A stretch of DNA of 64,000 nt from Prochlorococcus sp. AG-363-A16 (GTDB taxonomy: Bacteria; Cyanobacteriota; Cyanobacteriia; PCC-6307; Cyanobiaceae), in NCBI GenBank assembly GCA_003280345.1, contig QCFB01000002.1, positions 62,001 to 126,000 of the forward strand. The letters are read 5' to 3'. Within the stretch, counting starts at the first letter, position 1, and every line of letters begins with the position of its first letter. The notes under the pieces are model-generated. The model searched no databases. It had not been told where the DNA came from and worked only from the letters and a program-made list of their open reading frames with translations. The position numbers and the translations under genes are program-made. Shown piece by piece: positions 43,910 through 55,046 of the stretch.

Positions 43910-45013
43910 TTAATTAATGCGTACATCTTTGTCCAATAAGCCAGACTTAATCCAGGAAACTATCCGGTTTGCAAAACCATAATCAGAGGCAGATTTTTCA
44001 GCCCAAGACCTGCATTCTTTTCGATCTATCTCATCTATTCGCAAAATACGGTCAGTCATAGATTCCAAATCTTCTGGGGGCACCAACCATCCGGTAATTC
44101 CCGAATTAATGAGCTCTCCAGGTCCCCCACGATCGTAAGCAACCACAGGGACACCACAAGCTAAGGATTCGACCACAACATTTCCATAAGCCTCATTCCA
44201 CTTTGGAGTATTCAGCAAAGCACGACAGCCTCCTAATTGGCTCTGAAATTGAGATGTTGGAAGGAATCCTCTCCATTCGATTGTTCCAGGAGGGAATGAA
44301 GTCTCTACTGCAGAAGCATATGCAGGATCTTCAATTACACCCCAAACCAATAATCGATCTCCCAAATTAGCCGCAACAGCTACTGCATCTTCTAATCCTT
44401 TTTCTGGAGCAACCCTGCCAGCCCATCCAAGAGGACCACCTCCTTCAGATTGAAAATCATAATTATCCAAATCAAAACCATTACCAACAACAATTGGCTG
44501 ATGAGCCAGTACATAATCAGAAGCCTGACGCTTTGTATGAAAAGCCAGCCGAGAATGATGAGATTTTGACAGATCCCCAATCAATCGTTTCATTACATCT
44601 GATACACCTCCCATACTTATCAAGTGAAATATTTTGACCCTTACATGTGAGGTAAGCCACAAAGGTAACCAGTCATAACTGAAATTCAAAACAGCATCGG
44701 CTGACTCGCCAATTTCCAGTGCTTGTTCCCATAGTTTTGGGAGGACTCCCTCAGAAGGAATCATTACGTCTGCACTAGATTCCTGATGCTGCCAACTTCT
44801 CTGGGATTTTCCAGAGACATGATGAATCTCTACGCCAGAACAACCAGATGGCAGAACCGAGCCTTCTGGAGCCACCAAAATAACTTTAAGTCCCAATTTC
44901 AAAAGTCCCTTAACTAGTGAACCAATCGTGAGCTCAACACCTCCTCCCTTACCACTTCCGATGTAACCAAGTGGCGTACTAACAAGAACAATCTTCATGT
45001 CTGAACAATTCAT
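43910..45013 (-). CDS. GT4-family glycosyltransferase
   Basis: GKGGGVELTIGSLVKGLLKLG, GWAGRVAPEKGLEDAV, EAYGNVVVESLACGVPVVAYDRGGPGELI. Confidence 0.88.
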   Translation of the reverse strand: MNCSDMKIVLVSTPLGYIGSGKGGGVELTIGSLVKGLLKLGLKVILVAPEGSVLPSGCSGVEIHHVSGKSQRSWQHQESSADVMIPSEGVLPKLWEQALEIGESADAVLNFSYDWLPLWLTSHVRVKIFHLISMGGVSDVMKRLIGDLSKSHHSRLAFHTKRQASDYVLAHQPIVVGNGFDLDNYDFQSEGGGPLGWAGRVAPEKGLEDAVAVAANLGDRLLVWGVIEDPAYASAVETSFPPGTIEWRGFLPTSQFQSQLGGCRALLNTPKWNEAYGNVVVESLACGVPVVAYDRGGPGELINSGITGWLVPPEDLESMTDRILRIDEIDRKECRSWAEKSASDYGFANRIVSWIKSGLLDKDVRIN

Positions 45014-45972
45014 CCACTGATCCCTCCTTGCAAATCTTCTGAATCAGATGAATTCGGCTCCCAAAAACGACTTCGTTGACTTACCAAAAGAACAGATATC
45101 AAAACAAAAACCACACCAATCCATTGCAATGGCTCAAGTCTTTCTCCTAGCCATAGCCCTCCTGTAGCAAGAGCAAACACGGGTGTCAAAAAAGCAAGCG
45201 TACTGAAACTTGTAAGTTCTTCTTGATTGGCAAACCAAAAAAATAATCCATATGCCAATGCACTTCCTAAAAGACTTGCGTATGCCATCAACACCCACTC
45301 AATAGTTGTCCAATGTGGCAAGACTGACCAATTTGGATCTAAAAATTGGCAAATAATCAATGGCACACTTCCTAAAACCATGTGCCATCCAGTTACAGAG
45401 ACAGGATCACTTTCTTTACAGGCAAAGCGTATTAGGACAGTGCCAAATGCCATTGCGACAGCAGCCGCAAGCATCCAAGCCTCACCATTAGTCCAAATAC
45501 TTGAAAAAGTTTCAGCTTCGCCCATTAACAACCAATGGCGAATTAGGTCTGGAGGGGACCCAAGGCAAATGATTCCGAAAAGGCCAAGGATCAATCCCAG
45601 CCAGCCAATAGGATTGATTGCATCACCGAAAAGACTTCTCGCAAGAATTGCCACCATCAATGGTTGAGAATCAATTAGGACTGAACCAAGCCCAGCTCCA
45701 GTTGAGACAAGGCCCTTTGTCAAACAGAACTGAAAAAGTGTTGCATCTACCAAAGTAAAGATTAAAAACCATCCCAAATCTCCTTGAGCAATTGCCCAGG
45801 GTCTGCCAAGAAAAAAAACTGCTATCAACAGCGCAAATCCAGCTGGCAATAGACGTAAAGAAGCCACTAAAAGCGGACCACCACTTACAACTAGAGGTGT
45901 CATTGCTGCCATAGCAGTGCCCCATAAAGCAAAAGGCAGAAGCATCAGCATCCAGTGCCGAATTAAAGACAT
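45010..45972 (-). CDS. EamA/DMT-family transporter; start probably Met at 45972 (ORF track opens at 46014)
   Basis: 10-TM DMT pattern; GSVLIDSQPLMVAILARSLFGDAINPIGWLGLILGL. Confidence 0.85.
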   Translation of the reverse strand: MSLIRHWMLMLLPFALWGTAMAAMTPLVVSGGPLLVASLRLLPAGFALLIAVFFLGRPWAIAQGDLGWFLIFTLVDATLFQFCLTKGLVSTGAGLGSVLIDSQPLMVAILARSLFGDAINPIGWLGLILGLFGIICLGSPPDLIRHWLLMGEAETFSSIWTNGEAWMLAAAVAMAFGTVLIRFACKESDPVSVTGWHMVLGSVPLIICQFLDPNWSVLPHWTTIEWVLMAYASLLGSALAYGLFFWFANQEELTSFSTLAFLTPVFALATGGLWLGERLEPLQWIGVVFVLISVLLVSQRSRFWEPNSSDSEDLQGGISG

Positions 45973-46025
45973 AAGCTCAGCGAGCAAACTCCTTTTTAAG
46001 ATTGAAAGAATCACTCATAAATCGA

Positions 46026-46838
46026 ATGCCCTGGCCCTGGCGTCGCAAGTCCCGCAAAAGGATGGCTCGGATTGTCCTTGAAGGAGCAATTAGTGGAGCT
46101 TCACGCAAACTTGCTCTCAAAGCAATAAAACAAGTTGAAGAAAGAGAGTTCCCCGCTCTATTGCTTCGCATTGACAGTCCAGGAGGAACAGTAGGTGACA
46201 GTCAAGAGATCCACAGTGCCCTTACAAGACTCCGTGAAAAAGGATGCCATGTTGTTGCTAGCTTTGGGAACATCGCAGCTTCAGGAGGGGTATATGTAGG
46301 AGTGGCCGCTGAAAAAATCGTCGCCAATCCAGGGACTATCACTGGGTCCATAGGCGTAATACTTCGGGGGAACAACCTCTCAAAATTGCTAGAGCGCATA
46401 GGGATTCGCTTTGAAACAGTAAAAAGTGGAACATATAAGGACATTCTTTCACCAGATCGTTCTCTAACGGAAGAAGAACGTGAGCTCCTGCAATCACTAA
46501 TTGACAGCAGTTACGAGCAATTCGTTGCCGCCGTTGCAGAAGGCAGGCAATTAAGCCCTGAATCAGTTAGAAGCTTTGCTGATGGACGAGTCTTCACAGG
46601 CTCACAAGCCAAAGATCTTGGCTTAGTTGATGAGCTTGGAGATGAAGAATATGCAAAGCGTTTAGCCGCCAAGCTTGCTGATTTGGATGAAGAAAACATC
46701 CGTCCGATAACTCTTGGCAAACAAAAAAAGAAGATATTGGGCTTTATCCCAGGCGGTGAAATGATTTCGAGTTTCATTGACTTAATTACTCTTGAACTTA
46801 ATAACAATGCTCAAATCCTCTGGCTTTTTAGGCCTTGA
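46026..46838 (+). CDS. sppA: Signal peptide peptidase SppA-type protease (short form); ORF opens at 46002, likely Met at 46026
   Basis: LLLRIDSPGGTVGDSQEIH, NIAASGGVYVGVAAEKIVANPGTITGSIGVI, DGRVFTGSQA. Confidence 0.92.
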   Translation: MPWPWRRKSRKRMARIVLEGAISGASRKLALKAIKQVEEREFPALLLRIDSPGGTVGDSQEIHSALTRLREKGCHVVASFGNIAASGGVYVGVAAEKIVANPGTITGSIGVILRGNNLSKLLERIGIRFETVKSGTYKDILSPDRSLTEEERELLQSLIDSSYEQFVAAVAEGRQLSPESVRSFADGRVFTGSQAKDLGLVDELGDEEYAKRLAAKLADLDEENIRPITLGKQKKKILGFIPGGEMISSFIDLITLELNNNAQILWLFRP

Positions 46839-46841
46839 ACT

Positions 46842-47237
46842 ATGACTATGGCCTTAACAACTAAAGAGTTAAAATTACATGGTTTAAGAGGTGCAATTAC
46901 ATCTCAAAACAATTCAGTGGCAGCAATTGAAGCTGCTGTAACTGAGCTAGTAAAAGAATTAGTTGATCGGAATCGACTAAGCCCTGAACAAATTATCTCT
47001 ATTACCTTCTCAGTTACTACTGATCTTGATGCATGTTTTCCCGCGGCAATTGCAAGAAGACATCCAGGCTGGGAAAACGTGGCATTACTTGACTGTCAAC
47101 AAATGTTTGTAGCAAATGACCTTAAAAATTGCATCCGAATGCTTGCTCATGTATTACTACCTGAAAACCAAAAACCACAACACCCCTACCTTGGGAAGGC
47201 AAGCCTCCTTCGGCCTGACAGATCGCCCAATAACTGA
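46842..47237 (+). CDS. aroH: Chorismate mutase AroH type
   Basis: LHGLRGAITSQNNS, ISITFSVTTDLDACFPAAIAR, LDCQQMFV. Confidence 0.92.
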   Translation: MTMALTTKELKLHGLRGAITSQNNSVAAIEAAVTELVKELVDRNRLSPEQIISITFSVTTDLDACFPAAIARRHPGWENVALLDCQQMFVANDLKNCIRMLAHVLLPENQKPQHPYLGKASLLRPDRSPNN

Positions 47238-47347
47238 AAGCTAAAATGCCGCAACACTCTCCTCCAACTACTCCAACAAAAACTAATCAAAGAGAAATAA
47301 GCTCAAACCTCACTTAATAAGCAAAGCTTTTACTCAGCGCTTCTCAC

Positions 47348-47932
47348 ATGAGTCACCCTCGTTTTCGACCACCCCTCAAAAAGATTGCTTCAATCGCAAT
47401 ATTCACTGGAATAGCCTGCTCATGCTTTGCTTTAGAAGGAAGCATTCCTCAGAAGTCTTTAGCAAATTCTTCAATGCTCGAATTTCGCTGGGATGAATCT
47501 AGAAACTATAAAAAACTCTATTACTGGCAAAGCTCTAGTGAGAAAAGAGATAGGGCAACCTATTACCTAGTCATCAGACCAGGAGACCGAAGAACTGCCA
47601 TCTTGAAGCTAACCATCAAAATTCCTAATTATTTTGACGCAAAAATAACTCCTCGGAATTTCAGCCTTTGCAAAGTTCAGCTTGGAGGAATGCTGGAACG
47701 AACCAAATGCATTGAAAAGATTCCTGCTGTTTTCGAAGTATCAAAAGATCAAACTTCTATAGAAATATTTCCTGACCAAGCAATTCCTTCAAATAAAAAA
47801 GGCTATGCAGTAATAATGAAAATTTTCAACCCTAACCGGACTGGGATGTTTCAGTTCGACGCCCTTGCACAAACCCCTGGAGACCTACCAATCTCTTACT
47901 ACCTAGGAAGCTGGAGTATTGATATCGAGTGA
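47348..47932 (+). CDS. DUF2808 family secreted protein
   Basis: Signal peptide; RATYYLVIRPGDRRTAILKLTIKIPNYFDAKI...LGSWSIDIE. Confidence 0.72.
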   Translation: MSHPRFRPPLKKIASIAIFTGIACSCFALEGSIPQKSLANSSMLEFRWDESRNYKKLYYWQSSSEKRDRATYYLVIRPGDRRTAILKLTIKIPNYFDAKITPRNFSLCKVQLGGMLERTKCIEKIPAVFEVSKDQTSIEIFPDQAIPSNKKGYAVIMKIFNPNRTGMFQFDALAQTPGDLPISYYLGSWSIDIE

Positions 47933-47981
47933 ACTGATAAATTAGCCTCAATATCTAATTTCAAAAGGCAAACAATTTTCA

Positions 47982-48119
47982 ATGACAAAACGAACCCTGG
48001 GAGGAACTAGTCGTAAAAGGAAGAGAGTCTCTGGCTTTCGGATACGGATGAGAACACATACCGGTCGCAGAGTAATTCGTAGTCGAAGGAAAAGAGGACG
48101 CAGCCGACTAGCCGTTTGA
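47982..48119 (+). CDS. rpmH: Ribosomal protein L34, 45 aa, not in ORF track
   Basis: Manual translation [45 protein letters not shown]; upstream of rnpA. Confidence 0.95.
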   Translation: MTKRTLGGTSRKRKRVSGFRIRMRTHTGRRVIRSRRKRGRSRLAV

Positions 48120-48173
48120 TTAAGAACAACTTCAGATTTGACTCCTAGCAAGACCCAATCAAGGAAATAACTA

Positions 48174-48560
48174 ATGGTTTTGCCTAGATCAATGAGAATA
48201 AAAGGGCACAGATGCTTTGATCACCTTCATAGAGCTGGAATTCGTTATCAAAGCCCATCAATGCTTCTAAGAGTTGTCAAGGCAAGAAATAGTCTTCTGA
48301 AAGGTCACAATCAAAATTTTATTGAACAAAATTGTAGGTTCGCAGTTGCAATTAGCAGCAAAGTTAGTAAAAAGGCTGTGATAAGAAATCGCCTTAGGCG
48401 TCTTCTGCACAATCATCTGAGACTTAGGTTTTTAGGGGAAACTCATTCCTGCAATATCTGGGCACTTTTAAGCCTAAAGCCAACTTCTTTAAACAAAGAG
48501 CCGTTAAAGTTACTAGAAGAATGCGATCAACTGCTTCGAAATGCAGGAATGTTGTTATGA
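48174..48560 (+). CDS. rnpA: Ribonuclease P protein component
   Basis: FAVAISSKVSKKAVIRNRLRRLLHNHLR; position between rpmH and yidC. Confidence 0.92.
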   Translation: MVLPRSMRIKGHRCFDHLHRAGIRYQSPSMLLRVVKARNSLLKGHNQNFIEQNCRFAVAISSKVSKKAVIRNRLRRLLHNHLRLRFLGETHSCNIWALLSLKPTSLNKEPLKLLEECDQLLRNAGMLL

Positions 48561-48964
48561 CCATTTCCTCAGAAAAAGTCTTTTATGAAGGTGGTCCGGC
48601 AAAAGTCGATTTAATTATCAATCTCTTAGCAGGAACAACCCTTGTTGGGCTACCTTTCACGCTTGGAGCATTGGTTAGAGCACTATGGCTTCGCTTCAAA
48701 GTTACTAATAGGCGTATCTCAGTAACTGGTGGTTGGTTTGGAAGAGACCAAAGTCAAGTTGCTTATAAGCAAATCAATGAAATTCGATCAATGCCAAGAG
48801 GTTTTGGCTTCTATGGGGATATGGTGCTGGTTATGAAAGATGGTGCAAAGGTGGAAATGCGATCAGTGCCCCATTTTCGAGAGACGGAAAAGTACATCCT
48901 CAATCAAATTCATCTTCAAAATCAAAAATCCGACAAAGAAACTGTTCAAGGTTTCGCCACTTAA
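48557..48964 (+). CDS. PH-domain (bPH2/YdbT-like) membrane protein; likely Met at 48557 (ATGA overlap with rnpA)
   Basis: TNRRISVTGGWFGRDQSQVAYKQINEIRSMPRGFGFYGDMVLVMKDGAKVEMRSVP. Confidence 0.8.
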   Translation: MTISSEKVFYEGGPAKVDLIINLLAGTTLVGLPFTLGALVRALWLRFKVTNRRISVTGGWFGRDQSQVAYKQINEIRSMPRGFGFYGDMVLVMKDGAKVEMRSVPHFRETEKYILNQIHLQNQKSDKETVQGFAT

Positions 48965-49052
48965 TCACTTCAGCCTCCAAACATTTGAGACAACTGATCA
49001 TCTTGTGCTGCAAACTGGCACTACTTAATTCCTTCAACCTGAGAGAACAATC

Positions 49053-50201
49053 GTGATCGGGTACATCTCCGACAATCTACTTATTCCGATCCTGGATTTC
49101 TTCTATGGATTAGTTCCTAGCTATGGCCTAGCAATTGTTGCCCTGACTATTGTTATCCGCCTTGCGCTCTTTCCATTAAGCGCCGGGTCAATTCGAAGTG
49201 CGCGGCGCATGCGAATAGCGCAGCCTGTCATGCAAAAACGACAAGCCGAGATTAAAAGCCGTTATGCAAGCAACCCTCAAAAACAACAAGAGGAACTAGG
49301 AAAACTAATGAATGAATTTGGCAGTCCACTAGCAGGATGTCTGCCTCTTTTAGTTCAAATGCCAATCCTTTTTGCCCTTTTTGCCACTTTGAGAGGCTCG
49401 CCTTTTGCTGATGTCCCTTATTTGGTGAACATTAAGGTGCTACCTGCAGACCAAATAGCAACAGTTGAGCCAAAGCCTTTTACAAGCCCAAGACATTCAA
49501 TATTTGTAAGCGAAACAGACCATTTCCCAATTGTGGCTTCTCTTCCAGGGGGCACCAAAATTGGAACAGGAGAAAAGATTCAGATCAATCTTCAAACTCT
49601 TAAAGGAGAACCTTTTAGCAATGTCCTTTCACGCTTTGAAAATGGTTCTAAATTCAACCCAAATTGGAAGGTTACAAAAGGAGAAGACATCGTTTCAGTC
49701 TCCTCTAATGGCAATGTAAATGCACTCTCTCCAGGAGATGCAACAGTTGAAGGGAAAATACCTGGAATAGCAGCTAAGAGCGGATTCCTTTTTATCAAGG
49801 CCCTAGGACAAGTTGGTTTTTATGTTGATGGAGCAATTAACTGGGATATAGCCATCCTTGTAGGTGGATTCGGTCTCACGCTTTTGATATCTCAGGCCCT
49901 CTCTGGTAGGGGTATGCCCGCAAACCCCCAACAATCAACTGCCAACAAGATCACTCCCATAATGATCACTGGCATGTTTCTATTTTTCCCCTTGCCAGCA
50001 GGTGTGTTGCTTTACATGGTAATTGCAAACATCTTTCAGGCTCTTCAAACCTTCTTGCTAAGCAGAGAAGCACTTCCAGACAACCTTCAAAAAATCCTTG
50101 AGGATCAACTTGCAAACAAAGAAAGTCCAGGGCTTGTTCCTGCTACAGCAGGATCAACCGAGCGCCTTCCTTTTGAACCCAAAAGCGGCAACAAATCATA
50201 G
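49053..50201 (+). CDS. yidC: Membrane protein insertase YidC/Oxa1, with Ig-like insertion between TM segments
   Basis: [49 protein letters not shown]-terminal [26 protein letters not shown]-type helix. Confidence 0.93.
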   Translation: MIGYISDNLLIPILDFFYGLVPSYGLAIVALTIVIRLALFPLSAGSIRSARRMRIAQPVMQKRQAEIKSRYASNPQKQQEELGKLMNEFGSPLAGCLPLLVQMPILFALFATLRGSPFADVPYLVNIKVLPADQIATVEPKPFTSPRHSIFVSETDHFPIVASLPGGTKIGTGEKIQINLQTLKGEPFSNVLSRFENGSKFNPNWKVTKGEDIVSVSSNGNVNALSPGDATVEGKIPGIAAKSGFLFIKALGQVGFYVDGAINWDIAILVGGFGLTLLISQALSGRGMPANPQQSTANKITPIMITGMFLFFPLPAGVLLYMVIANIFQALQTFLLSREALPDNLQKILEDQLANKESPGLVPATAGSTERLPFEPKSGNKS

Positions 50202-50359
50202 AAACTGGCCACTCAAATTGAATAAAGAAGGTTTCTATCAATGGATAAATGGATAGTTCTTATTTCTTTCTAGAATCCTCAACAAATAAATTAGGAATGA
50301 AAATCATTATTTTGAGCCCTCTCAAATTATGGGGACAAACTTAATGATCTCTATAAGCC

Positions 50360-51841
50360 ATGAAAAGCTGGGATGAACATCTAGATCTTTTAATCAGAGC
50401 GAGAACGCCTCTGATCTGGATACGGAGTGGTGAAGAAGAGCGTGTAGAAGTCCTTCTCGGACAAGCGGCCGAAAGACTAAAGCCCAGACGTCTGGCTAGT
50501 TGGGACTTCATAGATGGCTTAAAGGGTGATCTCAATTCAGAAGGCCTAGGAGCTAGACAACCGATGGCTGTCCTCCAATGGTTACAGAAAGTCGATTCAA
50601 ACAACCCAACGATCCTTTTAGTAAAAGATTTTCATCGTTTTTGTGAGGATGCTGGAATTGCACGCATGCTTAGAAATCTTTCTGGGCAATTGCGGCACCA
50701 ACCTCATACAGTTGTTATTTGCTCTGGAGATTGGACTCCACCAACTGATCTTGACGATGCATTGACCATTCTTGATTTACCTCTACCTCAGGAATTAGAA
50801 ATAAGAAACCTGCTTAGCAACATCGCCAAGACTAGTGGTTCACCACTCCAAAAAGATGTTCTCGAAGAACTCACCCACGCTTGTAGCGGACTTAGCGAAA
50901 TAAGAGTTCGGCAAGTTGCGGCTCGAGCTTTAGCTCAACGAGGACAAATGGGTCTTGAAGATCTTGTAGAAGTCCTAGAGGAAAAACGCCAAAGCGTTGC
51001 GCGTAGCGAAGTGCTTGAATATTTCGAAACGCAAGCAACTCCTGCCGATATAGGCGGTTTGGATGCTCTCAAAGGATGGCTAGATCAACGCCATCAAGCA
51101 TTTTCCGATGAAGCTCGTCAATTTGGCTTACCGCTACCTCGTGGAGTCTTGCTAGTTGGACCACAAGGTACAGGAAAATCATTAACCGCAAAAGCTATCG
51201 CCCATAGCTGGTCAATGCCACTGCTTCGTCTAGATGTAGGTCGTCTTTTTGCCGGACTTGTGGGAGCAAGTGAAGCTCGTACAAGGGAAACAATTCAAAG
51301 AGCAGAGGCCATGGCACCCTGCGTCCTTTGGATAGATGAAATAGACAAAGGATTTGGCGGAGACGCTAGGAGTGACGGAGGAACCAGTCAAAGAGTATTA
51401 GCGAACGTTCTTACATGGATGGCCGAAAAAACCTCAGCTGTTTTTGTAGTCGCAACAGCTAATGGAGTTGAACGATTACCCGGCGAGCTCTTGAGGAAAG
51501 GAAGGTTTGATGAAATATTCATGCTCGACTTGCCGACCATCCAAGAAAGGCACAGTATTTTCAAACTACACATACAACAAAGACGTCCAAACTTGAGTTT
51601 GCCACTATCAACAGTCGTAGACAGGACAGCAGGCTTCTCAGGCGCTGAACTCGAGCAAACTGTTATAGAGGCAATGCATCTAGCTTTTGCCGAGCGAAGA
51701 GAGCTTGAAGAAACCGATTTAATTCTTTCCGCCAGTCAGCTAGTTCCGCTCTCACGAACTGCCAAGGAACAACTCAATTCCCTAAAAGAATGGGCCTCCA
51801 GTGGGAGGGCAAGACCTGCCTCATTGCTAATGAGTACATAA
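50360..51841 (+). CDS. Ycf46-like AAA+ ATPase
   Basis: LLVGPQGTGKSLTAKAIAHSW, VLWIDEIDKGFGG, FVVATANGVERLPGELLRKGRFDEIFMLDLP. Confidence 0.88.
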   Translation: MKSWDEHLDLLIRARTPLIWIRSGEEERVEVLLGQAAERLKPRRLASWDFIDGLKGDLNSEGLGARQPMAVLQWLQKVDSNNPTILLVKDFHRFCEDAGIARMLRNLSGQLRHQPHTVVICSGDWTPPTDLDDALTILDLPLPQELEIRNLLSNIAKTSGSPLQKDVLEELTHACSGLSEIRVRQVAARALAQRGQMGLEDLVEVLEEKRQSVARSEVLEYFETQATPADIGGLDALKGWLDQRHQAFSDEARQFGLPLPRGVLLVGPQGTGKSLTAKAIAHSWSMPLLRLDVGRLFAGLVGASEARTRETIQRAEAMAPCVLWIDEIDKGFGGDARSDGGTSQRVLANVLTWMAEKTSAVFVVATANGVERLPGELLRKGRFDEIFMLDLPTIQERHSIFKLHIQQRRPNLSLPLSTVVDRTAGFSGAELEQTVIEAMHLAFAERRELEETDLILSASQLVPLSRTAKEQLNSLKEWASSGRARPASLLMST

Positions 51842-51979
51842 TTCAGAAGCAACTCAATGTTTTTTGATGCATTTTTGAGATTCAAACTTGATTGATATAT
51901 CTCAGGATTCAACTTGAGAACTCCTCAAAATCGCAATTTCTTTGATATCGCGAAACTCATCGAAAGTTGGGATCAATAG

Positions 51980-53290
<1,311 letters not shown>

Positions 53291-53309
53291 TCCAACTGAT
53301 TAATTTTTA

Positions 53310-54392
53310 ATGAACGTACTGGCATCACTAACAGTCTTAGGTCTCCTGATTTTTTTTCATGAAGCAGGGCACTTTCTTGCAGCAACATCTCAAGGTATTC
53401 GAGTAACTGGATTCTCAATAGGTTTTGGTCCGGCTCTAATAAAGAAAAGCATTTCAGGTGTTACCTATTCATTGCGAGCACTACCTCTTGGAGGATTCGT
53501 TTCCTTCCCTGATGATGACAAAGACAGCAATATTCCTCCAGATGATCCAGACCTTCTGCGTAATCGCACAATTCCTCAGAGAGCCTTTGTCATCTCGGCA
53601 GGTGTACTCGCAAATCTTTTTCTTGCATGGTTAGTTCTATTTGGCCAGGCAACAGTTTTAGGAATTCCAAACCAACCAGATCCTGGGGTAATTGTGATGT
53701 CTATACAACCAGGGCAAATCGCAGAGCAGTCAGGACTAGTTCGAGGAGATCGGATTCTTAGCATAAATGGCTTAAAGCTCGGCAGAGGTAAAGAAGCTGT
53801 TGAAATATTGGTTGAGAAAATTCAATCTGCCCCAGGCAAGAAAATTCAAATCGAAAGGGCTAGAGGAACAGAAAACAGCATGCTTTACATCACTCCCTCT
53901 GAACATTTGGGGACTGGGAAAATAGGCGCACAACTACAAGCAAATATCACAAAAGGCAATCGCCCAGCGAAAGGTCTTGGTGAAATTTTTCTACACACTG
54001 ATAGTCAATTCATAGATCTCCTAAGCAGAACACTTAAGGGCTATCAAGGTCTTGTCACTGATTTCACAAATACTTCAAAACAATTAAGCGGTCCTGTAAA
54101 GATTGTTGAAATAGGGGCTCAGCTTTCAGAACAAGGTGGTTCTGGCTTAATACTTTTCGCGGCTCTGGTCTCAATAAATCTTGCAGTTCTAAATTCTCTT
54201 CCATTACCTCTTCTAGACGGAGGTCAATTAGCTCTTCTTATCATTGAGGGTATTAGAGGTAAGCCAATTCCTGAAAAAATCCAACTTGCGTTTGCCCAAT
54301 CTGGGCTTTTGCTTCTCGTTGGAATAAGTATTGTGCTGATAATTCGCGATACAAGTCAATTAAGAGTCGTGCAACAGCTAATAAGTCACTAA
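53310..54392 (+). CDS. rseP: Site-2 protease RseP/MmpA-type zinc metallopeptidase
   Basis: LLIFFHEAGHFLAA (HExxH), PDZ domain region, LPLPLLDGGQLALLIIEGIRGKP. Confidence 0.93.
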   Translation: MNVLASLTVLGLLIFFHEAGHFLAATSQGIRVTGFSIGFGPALIKKSISGVTYSLRALPLGGFVSFPDDDKDSNIPPDDPDLLRNRTIPQRAFVISAGVLANLFLAWLVLFGQATVLGIPNQPDPGVIVMSIQPGQIAEQSGLVRGDRILSINGLKLGRGKEAVEILVEKIQSAPGKKIQIERARGTENSMLYITPSEHLGTGKIGAQLQANITKGNRPAKGLGEIFLHTDSQFIDLLSRTLKGYQGLVTDFTNTSKQLSGPVKIVEIGAQLSEQGGSGLILFAALVSINLAVLNSLPLPLLDGGQLALLIIEGIRGKPIPEKIQLAFAQSGLLLLVGISIVLIIRDTSQLRVVQQLISH

Positions 54393-54575
54393 GAAATCTC
54401 TCAAATTCTGCTTGAGATTTCTGAACAAGAGCTTGAGGCAATGTTCTTAATCCAAACCCTCTGAAAATCCATGCACTTAGCAAAGTATCTTTCTTTAAAA
54501 GGGTCAAACTCAAACCATCAATTTTAGGTGAAGAGTTAATATTTCATCTGAACTGTTTTTCAATAAGGCTGCCGA

Positions 54576-54878
54576 ATGGCCAAGAAGTCAATGATCGCTC
54601 GCGATATTAAGCGAAAGAAGCTTGTCGAACGCTATGCGGCCAAGCGAACAGCCCTAATGGCAGCGTTCAATTCGGCTAAAGACCCCATGGAGCGACTGGA
54701 AATACATCGAAAGATTCAAGCTCTGCCTCGTAATAGTGCACCTAACCGTGTCCGCAACCGCTGTTGGGCGACAGGAAAACCACGCGGGGTATACAGAGAT
54801 TTTGGTTTATGTCGCAATCAGCTAAGAGAACGCGCCCATAAAGGAGAGCTTCCAGGACTTGTCAAATCAAGCTGGTGA
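54576..54878 (+). CDS. rpsN: Ribosomal protein S14
   Basis: [65 protein letters not shown]. Confidence 0.97.
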   Translation: MAKKSMIARDIKRKKLVERYAAKRTALMAAFNSAKDPMERLEIHRKIQALPRNSAPNRVRNRCWATGKPRGVYRDFGLCRNQLRERAHKGELPGLVKSSW

Positions 54879-55046
54879 CCTTTGGAAAACGAAGTCCAAA
54901 AAGAACCAAAGCTTTTAAGAAAAAATTGATCTTTTATCGCCCTTTGTAGATTCCTTAATCTTTTAACCACAATCAAATCATATTTTCTGTTTAAGGGGTA
55001 CCTATTAAATGCGAGAATATCCTCAGATAAAAAGACATAAGGTCAC

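Noticed and set aside
54253-54513. 86-aa minus-strand ORF overlapping the rseP 3' end
   Set aside because: More than half lies antisense to conserved rseP; no motif recognised. Could be revisited with conservation data for 54393-54513.
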